Assembly (NCBI GenBank): GCA_016720145.1
Contig: JADJXV010000025.1
Coordinates: forward strand, 33,020 to 97,019
Length of the DNA: 64,000 bases
Reading direction: 5' to 3'
Origin: Ignavibacteria bacterium
GTDB lineage: Bacteria; Bacteroidota; Ignavibacteria; Kapaibacteriales; UBA961
Position numbers and translations under genes: made by a program
Part shown: positions 53,264-64,000 of the stretch, piece after piece
Position numbering within the stretch: position 1 is the stretch's first letter
Layout: every line of letters starts with the position of its first letter
The notes under the pieces: model-generated
What the model was told of the DNA's origin: nothing
Seen by the model: only the letters and a program-made list of their open reading frames with translations
The model's database searches: none

Positions 53264-55575
53264 AAATTCTAATCTGCATTTTAATTATGGGTTTGGGAAC
53301 ATGCATCTGCCATGCTCAACAAGCGAAGCTCGACAGTTTGCTGCGGCTGAATGCCAACTATACCAAAGAGGACAACACCAAGCTCGATATTCTCAATAAA
53401 TTAGCAGATGTATATTTTTATATGCAGCTCGATAGCGGTACATTATTGTGCGCTGACCGGGCGATTGTCCTTGCAGAAAAACTCCACAATCAGCGTGCAC
53501 TCGGAGACAGCTATACGAATAAAGCACGCTTGCAATTTTGTAAAGGTGTTCAATATAGTCAAGTTGAGCAATTACTTCAAAAAGCTCTGACCGTGCAACG
53601 TGCAGCAGGTAACAGCAGTGGAATAGCTACTTGTTACCTGAATCTTTCGAAATTCAAATCCGGCGATGAAAAGGTAATGCTTCTCAATAAAGCGTTGGAT
53701 TTATACAAGCAAACAAATAATCTCTGGGGGCAAGGTCAAGTGATGATTCTCTTCGCAATGTATTACTATTTAGGAAGTAATGTACAACAGTCGTTTGAAA
53801 ACGTAGAGAAGGCACGTACGCTTTATATTCAAACAGGAGATTCGGTATCCATCGCAGAATGTTATATAACAGAAAGTGCTGCATTTTATATCAATGCTGA
53901 ATATGTAAAAGCAATTGAAACTGCTGAAATAGCTCTAAAAATTGGATTGGCTACGAGAACCAGCGGAATAATTGACGGTGCATATATTTCACTTGCAAAT
54001 GTATATAATACAACGGGTAATCACACTCAAGCGCAACAGTGCTATTTTAACGCATTGAAAATGGCTGAGAAAGAAGGTAATATTCAATATCAGTCAGCCA
54101 TTATTTCAAATTTGGCAAACTCATTAATTCAACTAAAAAAATATAACCAGGCAATTGAGTACGTGGAGAAGGGAATCACTTGGTGTAAAGTGCAGAATGA
54201 TAGTCCCGGACTTCAGTATAATTATGGATTACTCGCAGAAATCTATGCAATTCAGAAGCGATACCCTGAAGCGATTATACAATACCATGCTTCACTTCAA
54301 CATGGAATTGAATCCAATATTGAAATCGGTGTATGCGAAAACTATACAGGTCTTGCAAATGCTTATATACAACTATCCAACTATGATTCTGCATATTTCT
54401 ATATCAAGAAAGCTATTACGTTAAATACGAGTGTCAAGAGCACACTATTAGATGTGCAGATCTATATCCGCATGGCAGCTCTCCTAAAAAATGCACCCAA
54501 TGCTCTCTTGCAAAAAATGGGTATTCGTCCCGAAAAACGGTATGAAGCCGCAATTGAAAACCTCAATAAATGTTTGGCAATTCTTAAAGTATCCGGGGAA
54601 CTGAACTACCAAAGCGAAGCACTGCTCCTCTTAAGCGAACTCTATGAAAAATCAGGCAATACAAAAGCATCGTACGATAGCTATAAGCATTATACTATTA
54701 TCAAAGACAGTATCCTCAATAAAGAAAGCGCGCAGTCGGTCGCCAATCTCCAAATCCAATACGAGACCGAAAAAAAAGAACAGCAAATCACCCTCCTCAA
54801 TAAAGATAATGAATTACAGACCAAAGAACTCGACAAGCAAAAACTTGTTCGCAATGGTTTTGTCGCCGGCTTTGGCGTGATGATTCTCTTCGCCGGATTG
54901 TTTTTATTTCAACGCAACAAAATCTCCAAAGAAAAAAACCGCAGCGACGGATTACTCCTCAATATCCTCCCCGCCGAAGTAGCCGAAGAACTGAAATCCA
55001 AAGGCACGGCAAGTGCTCGCCACTACGATAATGTGACGGTGCTGTTTACGGATTTTAAGTCATTTACCTCTATCAGCGAACAGCTCTCCCCGCAGGAGTT
55101 AGTCGATGAATTACATGCATGTTTTAAAGGTTTTGACGAGATTTGTACGAAGTATTCGATTGAAAAAATCAAGACTATCGGTGATGCCTATCTAGCCGTA
55201 AGCGGACTGCCGCAAGCCGATGAAAATCATGCAGAAAATGTCGTGAAAGCAGCACTGGAAATTCGAGAATTTATGAAACAACGTCGCGAGAATTTAGGCG
55301 CAAAAACCTTTGAAATTCGCATTGGAATTAACTCAGGAAGCGTAGTCGCAGGTATCGTCGGCGTCAAGAAATTCGCGTACGATATTTGGGGTGATACGGT
55401 CAATACGGCAGCACGTATGGAGCAGAATTCTGAAGCTGGGAAAATCAATATTTCGGAAACAACATTTGCGCTCGTGAAGGATAAATTTGCATGTGACTAT
55501 CGTGGTGAAATTGATGCGAAGAATAAGGGGAAATTGAAGATGTATTTTGTGGAAAATAACAGAAGTGTACTATGA
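53260..55575 (+). CDS. Cyclase array gene 13: long TPR-sensor adenylyl cyclase
   Basis: This 771-residue protein has signal peptide MKILICILIMGLGTCICHAQ and a longer TPR region (about 50-470, 'VEQLLQKALTVQRAAGNS', 'AQQCYFNALKMAEKEGNI', 'AIIQYHASLQHGIESNIE'). It is the intact counterpart of pseudogene 1: both share 'QQAKLDSL' after the signal peptide and the juxtamembrane coiled coil 'SVANLQIQYETEKKEQQITL'. The membrane helix is 'NGFVAGFGVMILFAGLFLFQ'. Catalytic residues lie near D598, K638, D642, D708, N715 and R719. 'AVSGLPQADENHAENVVKAA' is shared exactly with gene 14. The stop overlaps gene 14 by ATGA. Confidence 0.92.
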   Translation: MKILICILIMGLGTCICHAQQAKLDSLLRLNANYTKEDNTKLDILNKLADVYFYMQLDSGTLLCADRAIVLAEKLHNQRALGDSYTNKARLQFCKGVQYSQVEQLLQKALTVQRAAGNSSGIATCYLNLSKFKSGDEKVMLLNKALDLYKQTNNLWGQGQVMILFAMYYYLGSNVQQSFENVEKARTLYIQTGDSVSIAECYITESAAFYINAEYVKAIETAEIALKIGLATRTSGIIDGAYISLANVYNTTGNHTQAQQCYFNALKMAEKEGNIQYQSAIISNLANSLIQLKKYNQAIEYVEKGITWCKVQNDSPGLQYNYGLLAEIYAIQKRYPEAIIQYHASLQHGIESNIEIGVCENYTGLANAYIQLSNYDSAYFYIKKAITLNTSVKSTLLDVQIYIRMAALLKNAPNALLQKMGIRPEKRYEAAIENLNKCLAILKVSGELNYQSEALLLLSELYEKSGNTKASYDSYKHYTIIKDSILNKESAQSVANLQIQYETEKKEQQITLLNKDNELQTKELDKQKLVRNGFVAGFGVMILFAGLFLFQRNKISKEKNRSDGLLLNILPAEVAEELKSKGTASARHYDNVTVLFTDFKSFTSISEQLSPQELVDELHACFKGFDEICTKYSIEKIKTIGDAYLAVSGLPQADENHAENVVKAALEIREFMKQRRENLGAKTFEIRIGINSGSVVAGIVGVKKFAYDIWGDTVNTAARMEQNSEAGKINISETTFALVKDKFACDYRGEIDAKNKGKLKMYFVENNRSVL

Positions 55576-57661
55576 AAAAAATCTTGATACTATTGATAGT
55601 TACGGTCTACTCTGTGATGCAACTTTCCGCTCAAAAATCGAATCGTGAAGTGATTGATTCACTGCGATTGGAGCTTGTGAGGTCAAAGCCGGATACCAAC
55701 AAAGCATTTCTATTGCAACTGCTTTCCTATACGTATTACAGAAACCGTCTCATCACCCCAAGCTATCTTGATAGTAGTCGTATATATGCCTGGCAGGCGA
55801 TGGTGCTATCTACAAAACTCTCATGGAAATACGGTATTGCCAAAGCACATTATGCGGTCGCCTGCAGCTACCATGGAGCAGCCGATAAGGTCAATGCCAC
55901 GAAGCACTTTAAGCAAGCATTACAACTATTCAGGGAGCTACATGACAATAAATCTATTGCAGGTACACTGAGGAGTTTGGGGCTTAATGCGCCGGATACA
56001 AAAACTGCTGAACAATATTTCAATCAAGCTGTTCAGACAGCAAAAGAAGTGAAAGATAACCTTATTATCAGGCAGTGTGTATCACTGGTAAACGATATTT
56101 ACTTTCAGGCAAAAAATTATTCTAAAGCGTTGGAATACAATTTAAAAGAACTACAATATGCTGAGGAGATTGATGACAAAGTATTGCAATCTTCGATTCT
56201 TGGGAGTATAGGGGGTATTTATAGTAGATTGTTAGATTACGATACAGCTCTGGAATACGGTGCGAAGGCATTACAACTCTTTAAAGAATCAGGGACAAAA
56301 GAAGGCCTTGAAACAATGTATTTAAATGTAGGATTTGCATACTATTTAGCAAAACAATACACCAAAGCGCTCGAACTTCATTTTCAGTCATTACAACTTG
56401 CTGAAGAAATACATGATGATATCACAATCCTCACTCAATATGATAACATAGCTCTTACGTATTACAAGCTTTCGGATTTCCCGAATGCAATGGCTTATTT
56501 TTCAAAGTCAATTGCGCTGAACCGGAAATTGAACAATGATTATATATGGGGTTGGGACTATTTCGGACTGGGAGGTTCGTATTTAGCATTTGCCAAAGGA
56601 ACTGCTCCGGAACAGTTGCAAAAATTATGTAAGGGAAGTAAAACTATCGCCTTACAAAAAGCCAAGTCCTATACAGATAGTTCTATTGTTAAATTCAAAA
56701 AGATATTCATAAAGATAGAGAATGAGATAATTGAATTGTACAAACAAAAAAGCGAGATTGAAAAATTATTGGGCAATCACAAAACTGCGTATGAGTACCT
56801 TGAATTGTACACATCACTCAAAGATTCAAGCGCTGCCGTCGAAAACCTTAATCGAATCACCGGCACTATATTGAAATATGACGTTGATAAAAAAGACGCC
56901 GCCACAAAAGCCGAGCAGGAAAAAAAGGATATTCAGCAGGCAACTATTCAAAATTCTATCACGATAGGTCTTGCCGGATCTCTGATATTCTTATTCGTCG
57001 TCTATCGTCAACGTAATCGAATCAAAACAGAAAAAACAAAATCCGACAATCTCCTCCTCAATATCCTCCCCACCGAAGTAGCCGACGAACTCAAAGCCAA
57101 AGGAACAGCAAGCGCCAAACACTTCGATAATGTAACAGTACTCTTCACCGATTTTAAAAACTTCACCACTGTCAGCGAGCAGCTTTCCCCGCAAGAATTA
57201 GTCGATGAATTACATGCATGTTTTAAAGGTTTTGACGAGATTTGTACGAAGTATTCGATTGAGAAAATCAAGACTATCGGTGACGCCTATCTTGCCGTAA
57301 GCGGACTGCCGCAAGCTGATGAAAATCATGCAGAAAATGTCGTGAAAGCAGCACTGGAAATTCGAGAATTTATGAAACAACGTCGCGAGAATTTAGGCGC
57401 AAAAACCTTTGAAATTCGCATTGGAATTAACTCGGGAAGTGTCGTCGCAGGTATCGTCGGCGTCAAGAAATTCGCGTATGATATTTGGGGTGATACGGTC
57501 AATACCGCAGCGCGTATGGAACAGAACTCAGAAGCAGGGAAAATCAATATTTCTGAATCGACGTATGAGCTTGTAAAAGATCAATTTACGTGCGAATATC
57601 GCGGCGAAATTGATGCAAAGAATAAGGGGAAACTGAAGATGTATTTTGTGGAGAAAAATGT

Positions 57662-57665
<4 letters not shown>
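55572..57665 (+). CDS. Cyclase array gene 14: TPR-sensor adenylyl cyclase
   Basis: This 697-residue protein has signal peptide MKKILILLIVTVYSVMQLSA. TPRs are 'ATKHFKQALQLFRELHDN', 'ALEYGAKALQLFKESGTK' and 'ALELHFQSLQLAEEIHDD', with an additional Lys-rich helical insert at about 355-395 ('CKGSKTIALQKAKSYTDSSI'). The membrane helix is 'ITIGLAGSLIFLFVVYRQ', the same type as in gene 8. Catalytic residues lie near D527, K567, D571, D637, N644 and R648. From 'FKGFDEICTKYSIEKIKTIG' to 'GDTVNTAARMEQNSEAGKIN' it is identical to gene 13. It is coupled to gene 15 by ATGA. Confidence 0.92.
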
Positions 57666-59980
<2,315 letters not shown>

Positions 59981-59982
59981 CT

Positions 59983-61969
59983 ATGAAATCCATGATTGTC
60001 ACAATCTTGATGCTTCTTGCTTCAAGCAATACTTACTCTCAAAATCAAAAGAAGCTTGACTCCTTAGAAAATGCAATGCGCGCCTTTGAGGCTCACAAGC
60101 TTGCCCTCGGCACAAAGGCAACTGCATTAATTGACACAACAAAAGCGGATATTCTCTTTGCTATTATTTGGGAATATAGAAACTCTATGGCAGATACTTT
60201 ACCAACTTTTGCTTTGCCATGCCTCGAGATTTCGCAAAAAATCGGCTATAAAAAGGGAATGGCCAATGGCTTAACAGCCATGGGATTTTACTATAACGTA
60301 ATGCTTGATTACCCGCGCTGCCTTGAATCCCACCAAAAAGCATTGGCATTGCGTCGGGAGTTAGGGGATAATAAAGGAATTGCATATTCACTACAACAAA
60401 TGGGTGTTGCTCTCATTGATCTGGGTAATCATGCAGAAGCATTATCATGCTATTTTGAAGCGTTGAAGTTAGCTGAACAGGCGGGGGATTCTATAGGTAT
60501 AGCTAGATCTTTTAGTCTTATAGCCGGAATATATCAACTTCAGAATAAGAATACCGTCGCTTTGAAGTATTATCTAAAGTCAGCGAAGATTTTAGAAAAC
60601 TGCAAAGACAAAGAGTTAGCAAATCTAAGGATTGTGGATGCATATGGAGGTATAGCTTATATATATATGGGAATGAAATCTAAAACTCAGGAAGCGATAG
60701 ACTACTTCCGGAAAGCAATAATCTTATCTCAGAAAGAAGGATCCAACTATAATACTGTCAGCTTAATGGGAAATCTCGGGGTCGCTTATCGGGAGCATGG
60801 TGATAATCGAAAAGCAATAGAGATTTTTACATCAGCATTACAGCTATACAAATCGGAGCATTCTGATTATCTTCAAACGGATGTTGCAGATATGATTTCG
60901 TGGCTAACAATGCTAATTGGAGTGAGTAATGAAAGGTTAGGCAACCTTCAAGAAGCACTGAAATTTCAAAAGCTTGCACTTCCTCATGCGATGAGAGCCA
61001 ATCAGACAAGAAGGGCAGAAGTTTATGAGGAATTTGCCAAGATTTACCGCAAGATGGGTAACTACAAAAACGCTTTTGAATATCATACCAAGGCCGATAC
61101 CTTGAGGGATTCCGTTGCCAAAAACGTCAATCTTGAAGCAGTTAATAAGGTTCACCTGCAGAATGAGTTTAACAAGATTCAGGATTCAACCAAAGCAGAG
61201 CAATTCAAACGCGATGCAGTAGCTGAAAATGAGCTTCAAAAACAAAAGCTTATGCGAAATGGGTTTATCGGGGGTTTCAGTATTATGATTGTTTTTGCAG
61301 GATTTTTCCTGTTCCAACGGAATAAGATAAAAAAAGGGAAGATACTCAGCGATAACCTCCTCCTCAATATCCTACCCGCCGAAGTAGCCGAAGAACTCAA
61401 AACCAAAGGCACAGCCGATGCTAAACATTTCGATAATGTGACGGTTATTTACCGATTTCAAATCATTTACCACTGTCAGCGAAGCTCTTACTCCACAAGA
61501 ACTAGTGAATGAACTTCACGCATGTTTCAAGGTGTTTGATGAAATCTGCGGGAAGTATTCCATCGAAAAAATCAAGACTATCGGCGACGCATATCTCGCC
61601 GTGTGCGGGCTGCCGCAAGCAAATGAAGAACATGCCGAAAATGTGGTCAAGGCAGCGCTGGAAATTCGAGAATTCATGGCGAATCGAAGCAAAGAACTCG
61701 GCGCAAAAACCTTTGAAATTCGCATTGGAATTAATTCGGGAAGTGTCGTTGCAGGGATCGTTGGCGTTAAAAAATTCGCGTATGATATTTGGGGTGATAC
61801 AGTCAATACGGCGGCGAGAATGGAACAGCATTCGGAGGCCGGGAAAATTAATATTTCCGAGACGACGTATGAGCTTGTCAAGGATAAATTTACGTGTGAC
61901 TATCGCGGGGAAATTGATGCGAAGAATAAGGGGAAATTGAAGATGTATTTTGTGGAATCCAATAGCTAA
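59983..61969 (+). CDS. Cyclase array gene 16: TPR-sensor adenylyl cyclase, two-base deletion inside the catalytic domain
   Basis: The start is ATG 59983 (MKSMIVTILMLLASSNTYSQ), 2 bp after gene 15; a TTG upstream is unlikely. The sensor type is 'TALIDTTKADILFAIIWEYR', with genes 3, 9 and 11. The first frame is lost at about 61442-61446, where 'VTVLFTDF' should be read, and runs to 61512. The correct frame resumes and ends at 61969 with 'KTIGDAYLAVCGLP' and 'YDIWGDTVNTAARMEQHSEA'. Adding two bases restores about 662 residues. As it stands the first metal Asp is lost, so the protein would be inactive unless this is an assembly error. Confidence 0.87.
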
Positions 61970-61973
61970 TTAT

Positions 61974-63923
61974 ATGAAAAATATTCTACTATTCCTCATG
62001 CTACTTTTGTTATCGGCCAAGGTATATGCGCAAGATCAAAATAAGGTAGATTCGCTCCAACGGCTTCTGACGACTACTCTTCACGACACCACTCGGGCTA
62101 ATCTTATGATTCAACTCGGGCGCGAGTACTGGGATAGCAACCCCGACAAAGCAGGAGAATATGCCCGTCAGGCGATTACTGTTTCAGAACGCATCGGCTA
62201 TAAGAAAGGGCTCGGCGGCGCTTACAATATACTCGGTGGAATTGCCGATGACAGAGGAAATTACATGAAAGCGCTGGAGTTGCATAAAAAAGCTCTGCAA
62301 TTTCGGCGGGAAGTAAACGATACATCCGGCATGTCAGCTTCATTGGGAAATATAGCAATAGTGTTTATGCATCTCGGCGATATCAATGAAGCACTACGGT
62401 ATAATTTCGAATCACTTAGGATTGATGAAGAGCTTGGCAACAAAGAAAGCGGTACATACAACAATATCGGCTCACTTTACAACGGGTTGGGTAATACTAG
62501 TGATGCACTGAAGTATTATTTGAAAGCACTAAAAATCAACGAAGAAGTGGGCAACAAACACTGGAAAGCAATCAATCTTTCCAATATTGCAAGCATCTAC
62601 TCCGGACAGGGTAAAACGGATGAAGCCATGAAATGTAAGCAAGATGCGTTTGCAATCTATAAGGAGATTGGCAACAAACCGGGCATTGCCTACTCTATTA
62701 TTGATATTGGGAATTCGTATTCTACCAAGAAAAATTACCCGGAAGCGATTGAAAAATTCCTTGAAGGGTTGGCAATCTTTAAAGAGCTTGACAGCAAAAT
62801 CGGCATAGCGCGCTCCTACAATACACTTGGCGCATGCTATACGCTTCAAAAAAAATATAGAGAAGCCGCAAAATATTTAGACAGCGGCTTTACAGTATTC
62901 AAGGGAATCAGCTTCTTAGAAGGAATTAAAAATTGCTATAAGCTTCTCTATGAATTAGATAGCGCAACTGGTGATAATGCCGGTGCAATAGAACATCTCA
63001 AGCTTTACTATTCTCTTCGCGACAGCTTGGTCAACAGTGAAACCAATAAAAAAGCAACTCAGCAGCAGCTTCGCTATGAATTCACCAAAAAAGAAGCTGA
63101 TGCTAAAGCCGAGCAGGACAAAAAAGATGTGATGAGCCATGAAGCCATCAAGCGTCAAACACAAATGAAACAAGTGTTTTTTGTGGGTTTTATTCTTGTA
63201 CTAATCATCGCACTTATTCTCTATAACCGTTTTAGAATCAAGAAGAACGCGAATATTACCCTCGAAGAAAAAAACCAAATCATCAGCGCCGAAAAGCAGC
63301 GCTCGGACAATCTCCTCCTCAATATCCTCCCCGCCGAAGTCGCCGAAGAACTCAAAGCAAAAGGCACAGCCGATGCCAAGCATTTTGATAATGTGACGGT
63401 CTTATTTACTGATTTTATCTCCTTTACCACCGTCAGCGAGCAGCTCTCGCCGCAAGAATTAGTCAATGAACTCCACACCTGTTTCAAAGCATTTGACGAA
63501 ATTTGCACGACGTATTCGATCGAGAAAATCAAGACGATTGGCGATGCCTATCTCGCCGTGTGTGGGCTGCCGCAAGCAAATGAAAAACATGCCGAAAATG
63601 TGGTCAAGGCAGCGCTGGAAATTAGAGAATTCATGGCGAATCGCAGCAAAGAACTCGGCGCAAAAACCTTCGAAATTAGAATTGGAATTAACTCGGGAAG
63701 TGTGGTCGCCGGCATCGTTGGCGTGAAGAAATTCGCGTATGATATTTGGGGTGATACGGTCAATACGGCTGCGCGTATGGAGCAGAACTCGGAAGCCGGA
63801 AAAATCAACATTTCTGAATCGACGTATGCGCTTGTGAAAGATGAGGTTACATGTGAATATCGTGGAGAAATTGATGCGAAAAATAAAGGGAAATTGAAAA
63901 TGTATTTTGTGGAGAAAAAGTAG
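61974..63923 (+). CDS. Cyclase array gene 17: TPR-sensor adenylyl cyclase
   Basis: The protein is 649 residues from ATG 61974 (MKNILLFLMLLLLSAKVYAQ), 4 bp after gene 16. The sensor is of the gene 2/8/12 type ('VDSLQRLLTTTLHDTTRANL'), with TPRs 'ALELHKKALQFRREVNDT', 'ALKYYLKALKINEEVGNK' and 'AIEKFLEGLAIFKELDSK'. The membrane helix is 'VFFVGFILVLIIALILYN'. Catalytic residues lie near D480, K520, D524, D590, N597 and R601. No terminator hairpin follows in the remaining 77 bp, and the array could continue beyond the window. Confidence 0.92.
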   Translation: MKNILLFLMLLLLSAKVYAQDQNKVDSLQRLLTTTLHDTTRANLMIQLGREYWDSNPDKAGEYARQAITVSERIGYKKGLGGAYNILGGIADDRGNYMKALELHKKALQFRREVNDTSGMSASLGNIAIVFMHLGDINEALRYNFESLRIDEELGNKESGTYNNIGSLYNGLGNTSDALKYYLKALKINEEVGNKHWKAINLSNIASIYSGQGKTDEAMKCKQDAFAIYKEIGNKPGIAYSIIDIGNSYSTKKNYPEAIEKFLEGLAIFKELDSKIGIARSYNTLGACYTLQKKYREAAKYLDSGFTVFKGISFLEGIKNCYKLLYELDSATGDNAGAIEHLKLYYSLRDSLVNSETNKKATQQQLRYEFTKKEADAKAEQDKKDVMSHEAIKRQTQMKQVFFVGFILVLIIALILYNRFRIKKNANITLEEKNQIISAEKQRSDNLLLNILPAEVAEELKAKGTADAKHFDNVTVLFTDFISFTTVSEQLSPQELVNELHTCFKAFDEICTTYSIEKIKTIGDAYLAVCGLPQANEKHAENVVKAALEIREFMANRSKELGAKTFEIRIGINSGSVVAGIVGVKKFAYDIWGDTVNTAARMEQNSEAGKINISESTYALVKDEVTCEYRGEIDAKNKGKLKMYFVEKK

Positions 63924-64000
63924 TATTTACCTATTCAATTCTGATAGTTATGAATAGGAGTACATTTCTATGTTGGATCCGGCAGATTAACGAGTACTGA
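63924..64000 (+). other. Sequence after the last cyclase gene
   Basis: It holds 77 bp with no RAYT-type hairpin, cyclase tail copy or terminator. A short ATG frame at 63971 (MLDPAD) stops at once. Whether another gene begins beyond the edge cannot be seen. Confidence 0.5.

Overview
The window reads as chromosomal DNA of a bacterium from the Bacteroidetes/Chlorobi (FCB) side of the tree. Three secreted proteins end in C-terminal sorting modules of the type IX secretion kind. There are PKD-like 'GNDTTIC' repeats, an IgGFc-binding-type surface protein, delta-60 repeats, an ECF42-type sigma factor next to a DGPF/YCII gene, and candidate promoters with a TAnnTTTG -7 box. An Ignavibacteria/Kapabacteria-like lineage would fit, but sequence reading alone cannot fix the taxon. 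I saw no rRNA, tRNA or CRISPR array.

Layout. From 1 to 14.8 kb all genes are on the minus strand and are small accessory or stress genes: a YdeI-family protein cut by the window edge, ECF42 sigma factor + DGPF protein + DinB-like protein, an SPFH/slipin protein, DUF3817, a secreted serine hydrolase, DoxX, an FMN reductase, a lipoprotein, DUF1801/YdeI genes (one a double-nonsense pseudogene), a four-helix-bundle protein set in low-complexity inverted repeats, a VOC protein, a membrane protein and a delta-60 repeat protein. The gaps hold a three-copy interspersed repeat of about 170 bp and REP-like palindromes. From 15.2 to 23.2 kb the plus strand carries leucine dehydrogenase (one frameshift), nusB (two frameshifts), pdxB, a REC-histidine kinase and a 1216-residue surface protein. 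A terminator and a 250-bp tandem repeat follow, then surE on the minus strand (one frameshift), a CD225-like protein and a DUF2752 protein.

The striking part is 25.3-63.9 kb, the last 60 percent of the window: 17 consecutive plus-strand genes, all ending in a class III nucleotidyl cyclase domain with the full adenylyl-cyclase residue set. Fifteen are signal peptide - TPR domain - one membrane helix - cyclase. One has a 7TMR-DISM sensor instead of TPRs. The first is a multiply broken TPR-cyclase pseudogene. Many neighbours overlap by ATGA, so they look translationally coupled. The N-terminal sensor parts are diverse, while the last 400-500 bp are nearly identical, even in the 7TMR gene. This points to repeated gene conversion of the catalytic end beneath a diversifying sensor end.

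Six IS200/RAYT-like insertions (three intact tnpA, one nonsense-decayed, two tnpA-deleted MITE-like forms) sit between cyclase genes. Each is followed by a duplicated 65-110 bp copy of the cyclase 3' tail, so every element is bracketed by cyclase-tail direct repeats. No CRP-like cAMP receptor, cyclic-nucleotide-binding protein or phosphodiesterase is encoded in the window, so the target of the predicted cAMP is not visible here.

Single- or two-base indels, often in short homopolymers, break several otherwise sound genes (leucine dehydrogenase, nusB, surE and four of the cyclases). These may be assembly errors rather than biology.
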